Of a stretch of 25,072 bases of DNA, positions 13,939 through 22,140 are shown piece after piece; position 1 is the stretch's first letter, and each line of letters starts with the position of its first letter. Position numbers and translations under genes: made by a program. The stretch is from Anaerolineae bacterium (GTDB lineage Bacteria; Chloroflexota; Anaerolineae; B4-G1; SLSP01): contig JAGPHL010000011.1 in assembly GCA_018055515.1 (NCBI GenBank), forward strand, positions 1 through 25,072, given 5' to 3'. Under the pieces are notes generated by a model. It had not been told where the DNA came from. It made no database searches and saw only the letters and a list, made by a program, of their open reading frames with translations.

Positions 13939-16900
13939 ATGCGTGAACGGTTGACTTCTTTCCAGCCTGGATGGGGCGCGGTGCTGCTGAGCAGCGCGCT
14001 GGCGTTGCTGCTGCTGTATAGCGGCGCGCTGCCCGTGGGGCTGTACCTGTTGATCTTGCCGGCGGTGTTGGGGGGCCTGCAGGGACGACGGCGTGTCTGG
14101 CTGATGGCCCTCATCTTATTCGCGCTGGCGGTGTTGGCCGTGTGGCGCACGCCGACGCTGTGGTTGCATTGGGCCGTGGCGGCCTTTTTGGCGGGCGCCG
14201 GGGCGACCCTGGCGTCGGCGTGGCAGGCACAGGCCCGGCGCGCCCAGGCGGCGGAGCAGGAAGTCGCGCGGCGCGTCGCCTCGGAAGCCGCCTTGCGGCG
14301 CATCACCCAGGAGATCGCCAGTACGCTGGAATTGGGGCGGATCCTCCAATTGGTGCTGGAAGAAGCGCGGCGGTTCACTCACGCGGATGCGGGGATGGTC
14401 TGGCTCTGGCGTGACGAGCTCCCTACCCTGGCGCTGGCCCAGGGTTATACGGAGGCCACCTCCGCCGCTTACGAGGAGCTGTTGGCCCATGCCGAGACCG
14501 ATCCTTCGCTGGTGGCTTTCATGCGGCAGCCGGTCACCCGCTACATTCCCAATCTCGCCGAGCTGCACCCGACGCCGGCGTACCAGGCCGGGATGCAGAC
14601 TGAACTGTGGTCGCCTGTCTTTTATGAGGACCAGCTGGCAGCGGCCATCGTGCTGCACTGCCGCCAACCGCAGGCGCTGAATCCGGCGGCGATTGATTTC
14701 ATGGACGGGCTGGCGGCGGAAACGGCGTTGGCGGTGGGAAACGATCGGCGCTATCAGGAGCAACTGCTGCGGGGCAACTTTGTGCGGGAACGCGCCGAGC
14801 AGATGCGCTTGTTGTTGGAAGCCACGCGGACGATGCGTTCCGATCGCCCCCTCGAAGAGACCCTGCTGGACATGGCGTATGCCACGCAGGAAGCCGTTGG
14901 CTATGAGATCGTGCTCATCAGCGTGATCGAGGGGCAGATGGTGCGGCGCGTCGCCGGCGCGGGGATGCCTCTGGCGGATCTGGAGCGCCTCAAGCAAGTG
15001 CGCCGCCCCTGGCCGCAGATCGCGCGTCTGTTGCAAGAGCAATTCCGCATCGGCAACTGCTATTACATTCCGGCTGAACAGCAACACGTCTGGCGCGGGG
15101 AGCTGGACGTGTTTGAGGCGGAGGTGGCCCTGCCTGAGGCTCGCCGCCCCGGCATGTGGCATCCGCAGGACCTGTTGCTGGTCCCGCTGTATGGCCCGCA
15201 GGGCGATGCCGTCGGCTATCTGTCGGTGGACGAGCCTCTGGATGGACGGGCGCCGACGCGGGCCTCCCTGGAAGTCCTGGAGCTGTTCGCGGCGCAGATT
15301 GGGGTGGTCATCGCCAACAACCGGCTGGTGGAAAACCTGCGGCTGCAGCTGAACACCCTGATGTTGCTCAACGAGCTGAGCCGCTCGATCACGACCAAAC
15401 TCGACCTCTCGCTGGTCCTCAACACGGTGGCGCAAGCGGTCACCAATTTGTTGGGCTATGATTATGCGACGGTGTACCTGCAAGCGCGGGGGCAGACGGC
15501 GCTGACGCCGCGCGCGTCCTCGGGGTATGATCTGAATTTGTTGGGCGAGGGTCTGCAGGTGGAACCGGGGGTAGGACTGGTGGGCGCCGTCGTGGAGTCT
15601 GGCATGCCATTGGCGTTGGATGACATGCGCAGCGAGCCGCGTTTCACGCCGGGGCCGTTGCCGGTGGGGTCGGCGTTGCTTGTGCCGTTGCAGGTCGCCG
15701 GGCGCACGGTGGGAGTGCTCAGCGCGGAACGCCGCGAGGCCGGGGTCATCGAGCCGCTGCAGGTGGCGACGTTGACGATGCTCGCCGACCAGATCTCGGT
15801 GGCGGTGGAAAATGCGCAGCTCTTCGAGGAGGTCAAGAACTTCTCGGCGGAGTTGGAACGGCGGGTGGAAGAGCGCACGGCGGAGCTGGCCGAAGCCTTG
15901 AACAGCCTGCGTACCGAGCGCGACCGCTCGACGATCCTGTATGAAATTGCTTCCGGCCTGGTGGCCAGCCTCGACATTGATCGAGTGCTGCACAAGACGG
16001 TCTCGATGCTCAAAGACGCGGTTGGCGCCGAGCGGGCGACCGTGTTGCTGCTGGATCAGAACACGGGCTATTTGCAGCAGCGGGCCTCAGTGGGGGGCGG
16101 CAAATCTGTCCCGCCTGGGGGCGTGCGGGCGCCTTACAAGCGCGACGAGGGCCTGGTGGGGTGGGTGCTCACGAACCGGCAATCGGCGATGGTGCCCGAC
16201 GTGCGTCTCGATGCGCGCTGGATTCCTATCGAGGACAACACGCGCTCGGTGCTCGCGGTGCCGATCACGGCCGGCGATGAAACCGTCGGCGTGATCTTTC
16301 TGCATTCGCCCGAGGTGGACGCCTTTGACATCGGGGATCAGCGGCTGGTGGAAGCCGCCGCGGTACAGGTCGGTCATGCACTCAACAACGCTGAACTGTA
16401 TCGTTTGATCCGCGAGCAGGCGGAGCGGGTAGGCTCGATGCTGCGCGCTCAGCAGAACGAAGCCGCTCGCAGTCAGGCCATTCTCGAAGGCATCGCCGAC
16501 GGCGTGCTGGTGGCAGACGCTCGCGGCAAGATCATCCTCTTCAATGCGGCGGCGGAGCGCATCCTCACGGTGAATCGCGCGCAGGCGGTGGGACGTTCGC
16601 TGAGTGAGGTGTTGGGGCTCTACGGCGACAAAGTGCGCGGCTGGCTGGAGCAGATTGCGGTGTGGGAGGCGGAACCGGGCAGCTACCAGAGCGGTGACTT
16701 CCTCTCGGAACGGCTGGAACTGGGGCGGCAAGTCGTGAGTATGCACCTATCGCCGGTCATCTCGCCGATTCGCGAGTTCCTGGGGATTGTGGCGGCCTTC
16801 CGCGACATCACGGCGGAGGTGGAGGCCGACCGTGCCAAGAGTGAGTTTGTCTCCACGGTTTCGCATGAGTTGCGCACGCCGATGACCTCGGTGAAGGGAT

Positions 16901-18312
16901 ACGTGGATTTGCTGTTGATGGGGGCCACCGGTCCGCTCACTGACATGCAGGTGCAATTCCTGAACATCATCCGCAACAACACCGATCGGCTGACGAGCCT
17001 GGTGAACGATTTGCTGGATATGTCGCGCATTGAGGGCGGCAAGGTGGAGCTTCATTGTCAGCCGGTGGACATGGTGGAGCTGATCCGGCAGGTGGCGGTC
17101 ACCCTCACGCCCAAGATTGAAGAGAAGGGGTTGCAGCTCCGCACCGTTCTGCCGGAGGGCCTGCCGTTGGCTTACGGGGACCCCGATCGGATGGTGCAAA
17201 TTCTCACCAATCTGGTGGCAAATGCCTTCAAATACACGCCGACGGGCGGCGAGATTGCCATTTATGCTTATGTCCGGGAGGAGATGTTCCATGTTGCCGT
17301 AGCCGATACGGGCATTGGCATCTCGCCGGAGGATCAAAGCCGGATTTTCTCGCGCTTCTATCGTGTGGATAACCCGTTGGTGTTGGAAGCGGGCGGCACG
17401 GGGCTGGGGTTGGCGATCACGGCCTCGCTGGTGCAGATGCACGGCGGTCAGATTGCAGTGGAAAGTGAGCCGGGAGAGGGCAGTATTTTCACCGTGACGT
17501 TCCCGCTGGCGGAAGGGGAAGCGACGGCGCCGGTGGGACGTCCACCCGCTGGATTGGGAGCCAATGCCGTGGCCACGGTTCTCGTCGTCGAGGATGACCC
17601 CGAAGTCGCTGAGATGTTGCGGCTGACGTTGGAACACGAGGGGCATCGGGTCGTGGTGGCCGCCTCCGGGGAAGCGGCGTTGCGCCTGGCGCGTCAGGAA
17701 CAGCCGGATTTGATCTCGCTGGATATCCGCCTCCCCGATCTGGACGGTTTTGAGGTGTTGCAGCTCCTCAAACGCAATCCCGATACGGCGTCCATCCCGG
17801 TGGTGATTGTCTCAGTGGTTTTTGATCAGGATCGCGGGCTGCGATTGGGGGCAGTGGATTATTTCACCAAGCCGGTGGATGAGACCCGGCTGTTGCAGGT
17901 CGTGAATCGGGTGTTGACCGGCAAAGGCACGGTCCTGGTGGTAGATGACGATCGGGACACCCTGACTTTGCTGCGGACGGCCTTGCGGGCGCAGGGCTTG
18001 CAGGTGCGGACGGTGACCCGCGGTGAGCGGGCGTTGCGGATGGCTCAGGAGCAGCCCCCCTCCCTGATTTTGCTGGATTTGAAGTTGCCGGGCATGGATG
18101 GCTATGAGGTGCTCCAACAGTTGAAGCGCCATCCCGCTACGGCCAACATCCCCGTCGTGGTGATGACGGGTTTTGCCGAACCGGGGAATGGGAGCGCGTC
18201 GGCGATGAAAGCGCTGGGTGCGACACGTTTTGTCACGAAGCCGTTCTCGATGGAGGAGTTGGGAGAGGAGATTTCCCGCCTGGTAGAAGGTGCTGACGGG
18301 AACAAGGAGTGA
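13939..18312 (+). CDS. Giant membrane hybrid histidine kinase (4 GAF, PAS, HisKA, HATPase, 2 REC)
   Basis: A 1457-residue sensor kinase. Four membrane helices lie within residues 12-92, joined by short loops, so there is no large outside sensor. Four GAF domains follow at about 118-270, 290-465, 475-635 and 665-825; a coiled coil sits at 636-664 between the third and fourth. A PAS domain is at about 845-960. The kinase core has His976 (STVSHELRTPMTS), the N box with Asn1095 (LVANAFKYT), the G1 box at Asp1123 (DTGIGIS) and GGTGLGL. Two receivers end the protein: about 1212-1325 with Asp1262 and 1330-1445 with Asp1380. All catalytic residues are present. GAF ligands are unknown. Only a weak ribosome site precedes the ATG. 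The gene ends in AAGGAGTGA, giving the ribosome site for the next receiver gene. Confidence 0.93.
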   Translation: MRERLTSFQPGWGAVLLSSALALLLLYSGALPVGLYLLILPAVLGGLQGRRRVWLMALILFALAVLAVWRTPTLWLHWAVAAFLAGAGATLASAWQAQARRAQAAEQEVARRVASEAALRRITQEIASTLELGRILQLVLEEARRFTHADAGMVWLWRDELPTLALAQGYTEATSAAYEELLAHAETDPSLVAFMRQPVTRYIPNLAELHPTPAYQAGMQTELWSPVFYEDQLAAAIVLHCRQPQALNPAAIDFMDGLAAETALAVGNDRRYQEQLLRGNFVRERAEQMRLLLEATRTMRSDRPLEETLLDMAYATQEAVGYEIVLISVIEGQMVRRVAGAGMPLADLERLKQVRRPWPQIARLLQEQFRIGNCYYIPAEQQHVWRGELDVFEAEVALPEARRPGMWHPQDLLLVPLYGPQGDAVGYLSVDEPLDGRAPTRASLEVLELFAAQIGVVIANNRLVENLRLQLNTLMLLNELSRSITTKLDLSLVLNTVAQAVTNLLGYDYATVYLQARGQTALTPRASSGYDLNLLGEGLQVEPGVGLVGAVVESGMPLALDDMRSEPRFTPGPLPVGSALLVPLQVAGRTVGVLSAERREAGVIEPLQVATLTMLADQISVAVENAQLFEEVKNFSAELERRVEERTAELAEALNSLRTERDRSTILYEIASGLVASLDIDRVLHKTVSMLKDAVGAERATVLLLDQNTGYLQQRASVGGGKSVPPGGVRAPYKRDEGLVGWVLTNRQSAMVPDVRLDARWIPIEDNTRSVLAVPITAGDETVGVIFLHSPEVDAFDIGDQRLVEAAAVQVGHALNNAELYRLIREQAERVGSMLRAQQNEAARSQAILEGIADGVLVADARGKIILFNAAAERILTVNRAQAVGRSLSEVLGLYGDKVRGWLEQIAVWEAEPGSYQSGDFLSERLELGRQVVSMHLSPVISPIREFLGIVAAFRDITAEVEADRAKSEFVSTVSHELRTPMTSVKGYVDLLLMGATGPLTDMQVQFLNIIRNNTDRLTSLVNDLLDMSRIEGGKVELHCQPVDMVELIRQVAVTLTPKIEEKGLQLRTVLPEGLPLAYGDPDRMVQILTNLVANAFKYTPTGGEIAIYAYVREEMFHVAVADTGIGISPEDQSRIFSRFYRVDNPLVLEAGGTGLGLAITASLVQMHGGQIAVESEPGEGSIFTVTFPLAEGEATAPVGRPPAGLGANAVATVLVVEDDPEVAEMLRLTLEHEGHRVVVAASGEAALRLARQEQPDLISLDIRLPDLDGFEVLQLLKRNPDTASIPVVIVSVVFDQDRGLRLGAVDYFTKPVDETRLLQVVNRVLTGKGTVLVVDDDRDTLTLLRTALRAQGLQVRTVTRGERALRMAQEQPPSLILLDLKLPGMDGYEVLQQLKRHPATANIPVVVMTGFAEPGNGSASAMKALGATRFVTKPFSMEELGEEISRLVEGADGNKE

Positions 18313-18315
18313 TGG

Positions 18316-18693
18316 ATGGTCAAGATCCTCGTAGCGGAAGATGAACGTGATATTCGCGAGCTGATTGCCTTCACCCTACGCTTTGCCGGTTTTGAGGTGG
18401 AACTGGCGGTCAACGGGGCCGAGGCGGTGGAAAGGGCGCCGCAGGTCAGGCCGGATCTCATCTTGATGGATGTGCGGATGCCGCGCATGACCGGCTATCA
18501 GGCCTGTGCCGCGTTGATGCAGATCCCGGAGATGCAGTCTACGCCGGTGGTGTTCCTTTCGGCGAAGGGCCAGGAAAGCGAAATTCAAGAGGGGCTCAGC
18601 GTCGGGGCGGCGCAGTATATTCTCAAGCCCTTTGCGCCTGATGAGCTGATCAAACAAGTGAAGCAGATTCTGCAGCAGTACGGAAAAGCCTGA
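18316..18693 (+). CDS. Stand-alone receiver (CheY-like) response regulator
   Basis: A 125-residue receiver domain with no output domain. It has the acidic pocket AEDERD (7-12), phosphoacceptor Asp52 (LMDVRMPRMTG), Ser82 (FLSAKG) and Lys104 (LKPF). It starts three bases after the hybrid kinase stop, and its ribosome site AAGGAG lies within the last kinase codons, so the two are made together. It is likely the shuttle or end point of the kinase phosphorelay: the two built-in receivers pass phosphate through an unseen Hpt protein or the kinase itself. It could also bind one of the neighbouring proteins directly. Confidence 0.93.
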   Translation: MVKILVAEDERDIRELIAFTLRFAGFEVELAVNGAEAVERAPQVRPDLILMDVRMPRMTGYQACAALMQIPEMQSTPVVFLSAKGQESEIQEGLSVGAAQYILKPFAPDELIKQVKQILQQYGKA

Positions 18694-18712
18694 ACTTGCG
18701 GAGCGTGAACGG

Positions 18713-19501
18713 ATGAGCGCCGTCATTCTGGAAAGCAGCCTTGCCCACTACGAGGCTTTGGGCCGCGGAAAACCGCTGCTCTTCCTGCACGGCTGGCTCG
18801 GTTCCTGGCGTTACTGGGTGCCGACGATGGTCGCGTTGTCCTCGTCGTATCGCGCCTACGCGCTCGATTTCTGGGGCTTTGGGGACTCGGACAAGAATCG
18901 CACCCGTTATTCCATTGACAGTTACGTGGCCCAGGTGGCGCTGTTCATGCAGCAGATGGGGTTGCCGCGGCTTCCCCTGGTGGGCCACGGGTTGGGCGGC
19001 ATTGTGGCGTTGCACTTCGCCGAGCGGTATCCTGAACAGGTTGAACAGGTGTTGTTGAGCAATGTCCCCTTCACGACCGAGAATATGAACCGCACGTTGC
19101 TGGGCTTTAACGGCGGGGACAATCCGGCAGCGCGGATTTTGGGGCGACGGTTGAACGACTATCAGGAAGTGGCTCTGGAAGCCGCCAAGACCGATGGGGA
19201 TGCGGTCGTGAGCGCCCTCCGCAGCGCGGCCCAAGAGGATCTGGAGTCGTTGCTGGAAGATCTGGAGATTCCGGTGATGTTGCTATATGGCTCACAAGAT
19301 CCGCTCATCCAGGTGCCGGCGGACGAGGTGATGGAGGAGCTGGCGGAAAACGTGAACGTCCTCTTGCTGGAGGGCGTGCAACATTTCCCCATGCTGGAGG
19401 ATCCGAGCCGCTTCACCCGTTTGGTGTTAAATTTTTTGATTCACCACGACAATTGGGACGCCATTGCGCTTAAATCTGAGTGGCGTCGGCGGATGCGTTG
19501 A
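18713..19501 (+). CDS. Alpha/beta-fold hydrolase paralogue lacking the nucleophile serine
   Basis: A 262-residue alpha/beta hydrolase fold protein, a clear paralogue of the one at 9077-9862 (shared HYEALGRGKP, LHGWLGSW, YALDFWGFG). The nucleophile elbow reads GHGLGG: residue 93 is glycine (codon GGG) where the paralogue has Ser92 in GHSMGG. The acid Asp196 (YGSQDP) and the His224 (VQHFPML) are still present. The protein is therefore probably not a serine hydrolase; it may be a ligand-binding or regulatory form, or use water or another residue. The reading frame is intact and the rest is well conserved, so it is not a decayed gene. The C-terminal tail (HHDNWDAIALKSEWRRRMR) is basic. A GGAG site lies nine bases before the ATG. 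Confidence 0.88.
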   Translation: MSAVILESSLAHYEALGRGKPLLFLHGWLGSWRYWVPTMVALSSSYRAYALDFWGFGDSDKNRTRYSIDSYVAQVALFMQQMGLPRLPLVGHGLGGIVALHFAERYPEQVEQVLLSNVPFTTENMNRTLLGFNGGDNPAARILGRRLNDYQEVALEAAKTDGDAVVSALRSAAQEDLESLLEDLEIPVMLLYGSQDPLIQVPADEVMEELAENVNVLLLEGVQHFPMLEDPSRFTRLVLNFLIHHDNWDAIALKSEWRRRMR

Positions 19502-19524
19502 GGTCGAGTGCGGACGGGGCGGCG

Positions 19525-20328
19525 ATGAGTAAGACCGGACAGCATCCTCAAGCAGTGGGCGCGCAGTCGGGCGATCCCTGGACCGTCGCGCTGTTGTTGC
19601 GGGGTCTGGTACTCATCGCGGCGGCGCTGGCGCTGCTGGCGCCCTTGGGGCTGGTGCCGATCATCCCTGTGGCCAGCAGTACCGTGGCGGTGACGCCGCC
19701 GCAGACGGGGCCGGCGGTGATCCCTCTCGGCGCATCCACGCCGACGCCGGGACCGCTGGCGGTGGTGACGTCAGAACCGGCGACGCCGGCTGTCCCGCGG
19801 GTGGGGGTCATTGCGGGACACGCGGGCAGCGATAGCGGCGCGGTGTGCCCGGACGGCCTGCAGGAAGCCCAGATCAATGCGCAGGTTGCCGATCGGGTCG
19901 CGGCGCGGTTGCGGGAGGGGGGCTGGAACGTGGATGTGTTCAACGAATTCGATGATCGGCTTGCCGGCTATCAGGCGGATGTGTTGCTCTCGATTCACGC
20001 CGACTCTTGCGCCTACCCTGGGAAGACGGGCTTCAAAGTGGCGCGGGCGGAATCCAGCTACATCCCCGGCAATGAGGACGTGCTCGTTTCCTGCCTCAGC
20101 CGCTACTATCACGCGCGGACCGGCCTGCCTTTCGACGCCAACACCATCACCTTCGATATGACCCGCTATCATGCCTTCTACGAAATTCATCAGAACACGC
20201 CTGCCGCGGTGATCGAGATTGGCTTTATGCTGGACGACCGCCAGCTGTTGGTGGAACGCCAGGACGTCGTGGCGCTGGGCATCGTCGAGGGGCTGCTCTG
20301 TTTCCTGGAGGGCGAGCCGGCGCCGTGA
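19525..20328 (+). CDS. N-acetylmuramoyl-L-alanine amidase, membrane anchored
   Basis: A 267-residue Amidase_3-type zinc amidase that cleaves the amide bond between muramic acid and the stem peptide of peptidoglycan. A hydrophobic segment at about residues 20-48 (VALLLRGLVLIAAALALLAP) is a signal anchor. A proline- and threonine-rich linker (about 50-92) crosses to the catalytic domain. The zinc ligands are His99 (AGHAG), Glu114 (GLQEAQIN) and His158 (SIHADS); the catalytic glutamate is Glu231 (VIEIGFM). I chose the ATG at 19525; a GTG at 19480 would add 15 residues and overlap the hydrolase gene, but neither has a clear ribosome site. It is the last gene before a terminator. It may serve cell-wall remodelling, and its link to the signalling genes is positional only. 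Confidence 0.87.
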   Translation: MSKTGQHPQAVGAQSGDPWTVALLLRGLVLIAAALALLAPLGLVPIIPVASSTVAVTPPQTGPAVIPLGASTPTPGPLAVVTSEPATPAVPRVGVIAGHAGSDSGAVCPDGLQEAQINAQVADRVAARLREGGWNVDVFNEFDDRLAGYQADVLLSIHADSCAYPGKTGFKVARAESSYIPGNEDVLVSCLSRYYHARTGLPFDANTITFDMTRYHAFYEIHQNTPAAVIEIGFMLDDRQLLVERQDVVALGIVEGLLCFLEGEPAP

Positions 20329-20346
20329 GGGACTTTGTCGAAGAGT

Positions 20347-20380
20347 TGAGCCCTGTGCGTCTGCCAGGGCTCACCGGTTT
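20347..20380 (+). terminator. Intrinsic terminator after the amidase gene
   Basis: A perfect 9-bp stem TGAGCCCTG / CAGGGCTCA (20347-20355 and 20365-20373) with a 9-base loop is followed by CCGGTTTTGT. It lies 18 bases after the amidase stop codon. Confidence 0.75.
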
Positions 20381-20438
20381 TGTCCCTCGTCATGAAGGCT
20401 CCCCCAATCTTCACACCGATGGCCAAAAACGCGGTCAC

Positions 20439-20467
20439 TTGTGCTATGAGGGGCCTTCGGGTATAAT
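20439..20467 (+). promoter_or_regulatory. Predicted sigma-70 promoter of ssb
   Basis: A perfect TATAAT (20462-20467) follows TTGTGC (20439-20444) at exactly 17 bp. It lies after the terminator of the previous operon and about 60 bases before the ssb start. Confidence 0.65.
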
Positions 20468-20529
20468 CAATTTGCCTTCTTGTCGGTAAAACCTCTAGCT
20501 TGTAAGACTTGTAAGAAAGGAGACCAGCA

Positions 20530-20949
20530 ATGTACCATAAACTCATGATCGTTGGCCATTTGGGACGCGACCCCGAGATGCGTTACACGCCAGATGGCAC
20601 TCCCGTCACTAATTTCTCGGTTGCCTCCACCCGCAAGTGGAATAATCCGGATGGCACCAAGGGTGAAGAGACGATCTGGTTCCGCGTGACGGTGTGGCGG
20701 CGGCAGGCGGAGACCGCGGCCCAATATCTGCACAAGGGCAGTCTGGTACTTGTCGAAGGGCGCCTCAATCCCGATAAGAATGGCGGGCCGCGCGTGTGGA
20801 CCGGGCAAGATGGTCAGCCGCACGCGAGTTTTGAGGTGACGGCTGAGACCATTCGCTTCCTCAGTGGGCGCGGCGAGGGCGAACCCGGCGCCGGCGCAGT
20901 GGCAGAAGAGGAGGCGACCTACAGCAGCGAGGAGCCATTGCCTTTCTAG
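20530..20949 (+). CDS. ssb: Single-stranded DNA-binding protein
   Basis: A 139-residue SSB. The OB-fold starts MYHKLMIVGHLGRDPEMRYTPDG and runs to about residue 112, with WFRVTVW and YLHKGSLVLVEGRL typical of the family. The tail (113-139) is short, glycine- and glutamate-rich and ends EEPLPF, the acidic-hydrophobic tip that recruits repair and replication proteins. It binds single-stranded DNA as a tetramer. AAAGGAG lies eight bases before the ATG. It has its own promoter and no rpsF/rpsR neighbours, so this is not the usual S6-SSB-S18 operon; it may be one of several SSB copies or simply a lineage arrangement. Confidence 0.95.
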   Translation: MYHKLMIVGHLGRDPEMRYTPDGTPVTNFSVASTRKWNNPDGTKGEETIWFRVTVWRRQAETAAQYLHKGSLVLVEGRLNPDKNGGPRVWTGQDGQPHASFEVTAETIRFLSGRGEGEPGAGAVAEEEATYSSEEPLPF

Positions 20950-20977
20950 GCCGCGTGGGGGCGATCGCGTAGCTCTG

Positions 20978-21090
20978 CCCCTCAGGCCGTGATCCTGAGG
21001 CGGGGGCGCGTAGCCGGGCGCGCAGTGCAAGCGCAAGCGTCCGCTATTTTGATGAGGAGTGACGACAGAGGGGCCTGGCCCCTCTGTCGT
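20978..21090 (+). other. Two stable hairpins between ssb and the DUF3467 gene
   Basis: Hairpin one: CCTCAGG (20980-20986) with CCTGAGG (20994-21000), extended by outer CC/GG across a bulge. Hairpin two: a perfect 14-bp inverted repeat ACGACAGAGGGGCC (21062-21075) and GGCCCCTCTGTCGT (21077-21090). Neither is followed by a T tract. They could end ssb transcription weakly, protect the mRNA or form part of a leader RNA for the next genes. Confidence 0.6.
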
Positions 21091-21142
21091 GTAGTTGGTA
21101 GCCGGTGTCGTGTACCGTCGTAAGGAGAGGAGTGTGGACGAG

Positions 21143-21463
21143 ATGAATAATCCCAAACCGAAGACTTTGAATGTAGAGCTGCCGGTGAATCTTGAACCGG
21201 TATACGCGAATTTTGCGCTCATCACGCATTCACCGTCGGAGGTCGTGTTTGATCTGGCACAGGCGCTGCCGAATCAACCGCAGATTCGGGTGAAGGCGCG
21301 GGTGATCATGACGCCGTTCAACGCCAAGTTGTTGTTGCGGGCATTGCAGGAAAACCTGACGAAATACGAAGCGATCTATGGCGAGATCGTGTTGCCGGGG
21401 CAGGGCGAAGACCTGGCGCGGGCTTTCTTCGGCGCCGCGCGTCCCCCGGAGGGGGAAGAATAG
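21143..21463 (+). CDS. DUF3467 domain protein
   Basis: A 106-residue protein matching the small DUF3467 family: VELPVNLEPVYANFALITHSP, then DLAQALPNQPQIRVKARVIMTP, then AKLLLRALQENLTKYEAIYGEI. The function of this family is not known. I chose the ATG at 21143, which has GAGGAG ten bases upstream. A GTG at 21134, in frame, has AAGGAG six bases upstream and would add three residues (VDE), so either may be used. The stop codon is followed at once by the ATG of the translin-family gene, so the two are translationally coupled and probably act together. Confidence 0.85.
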   Translation: MNNPKPKTLNVELPVNLEPVYANFALITHSPSEVVFDLAQALPNQPQIRVKARVIMTPFNAKLLLRALQENLTKYEAIYGEIVLPGQGEDLARAFFGAARPPEGEE

Positions 21464-22108
21464 ATGTCCCTGGAATTAGACACGTGGTTGGATGCGCTGG
21501 CCGAGGCGGTGCAGGCGGATTGGCGTCCCCGCAATGCGGCGCGGGATCAAGTGTTGAATCAAAGCCGAGAGCTGATTCGTCTTTGCTCACAGGCGATTCG
21601 CGCCGGCCATCGGGAGGAATGGGAGTCCGCTCAGGCGGTGCTGTCAGAGGCAGACGCGGTCGCGGCGGAGATCCGCACGGCCCTCGAACCGTATCCCGAC
21701 CTGTTCTTTGCCGGCTACACGCAGGACGCCTTCAAGGAACTGGTCGAAGCGCATGTGACGTTGGCGCTCGTGGCAGACCGTCCGCTTCCCGCGCCGGCCG
21801 AGCTCGATGTGCCTTACGCCACTTATCTCAACGGCCTGTGTGAGGCTGCCAGTGAATTGCGCCGGCGCTGTTTGGATTGTATGCGGCAGGGTGAGCTGGC
21901 CGAGGCAGAGCGTTTGTTGAACATCATGGACGCGGTGTACGAAGTGCTGATGTCCTTTGACTATCCCGACGCGCTGACCGGCGGGCTGCGTCACCGGGTG
22001 GATCAGTTCCGGGCGGTGCTGGAACGCACGCGCGGCGATCTCACCAATGGACTGCAGATGCAGCGGCTGCTGGAGGCGCTACAACATGCGGGAGCGACTC
22101 CCGCATGA
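21464..22108 (+). CDS. Translin family protein
   Basis: A 214-residue, all-helical protein that matches the prokaryotic translin/TRAX family from memory: ELIRLCSQAIRAGHREE, then FFAGYTQDAFKELVEAHVTLAL (83-102), LPAPAELDVPYATYLNGL, SELRRRCLDCMRQG and the strong signature FDYPDALTGGLRHRVD (165-180) followed by ERTRGDLT. Eukaryotic translin and TRAX form the C3PO ribonuclease; archaeal homologues also assemble into RNA-cutting shells. Acidic residues that could hold metal are Asp88, Glu92, Glu95 and Glu131. It begins directly after the DUF3467 stop. Its last codons and stop lie inside an intrinsic terminator stem, so the end of the gene also ends the transcript. RNA binding or cleavage is inference. 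Confidence 0.8.
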   Translation: MSLELDTWLDALAEAVQADWRPRNAARDQVLNQSRELIRLCSQAIRAGHREEWESAQAVLSEADAVAAEIRTALEPYPDLFFAGYTQDAFKELVEAHVTLALVADRPLPAPAELDVPYATYLNGLCEAASELRRRCLDCMRQGELAEAERLLNIMDAVYEVLMSFDYPDALTGGLRHRVDQFRAVLERTRGDLTNGLQMQRLLEALQHAGATPA

Positions 22109-22114
22109 TTGTTT
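22085..22114 (+). terminator. Intrinsic terminator embedded in the translin stop codon
   Basis: A perfect 10-bp stem CATGCGGGAG / CTCCCGCATG with loop CGA (22085-22107), followed by ATTGTTT. The right arm contains the last codons and most of the TGA stop (22106-22108). Confidence 0.75.
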
Positions 22115-22140
22115 GACACAGGAGAGGGCGGCCTTATACT
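22113..22140 (+). promoter_or_regulatory. Predicted strong sigma-70 promoter for the sugar-epimerase gene
   Basis: A perfect TTGACA (22113-22118) and TATACT (22135-22140, five of six) are 16 bp apart. The -35 box uses the T-rich tail of the preceding terminator. The transcript would start near 22147, after the GTG at 22174 is still possible but close. Confidence 0.7.

Noticed and set aside
14116..15993. 625-codon open frame on the minus strand
   Set aside because: Antisense to the GAF part of the hybrid kinase, rich in Arg, Gln and His, with no motif; the plus-strand kinase explains the region.
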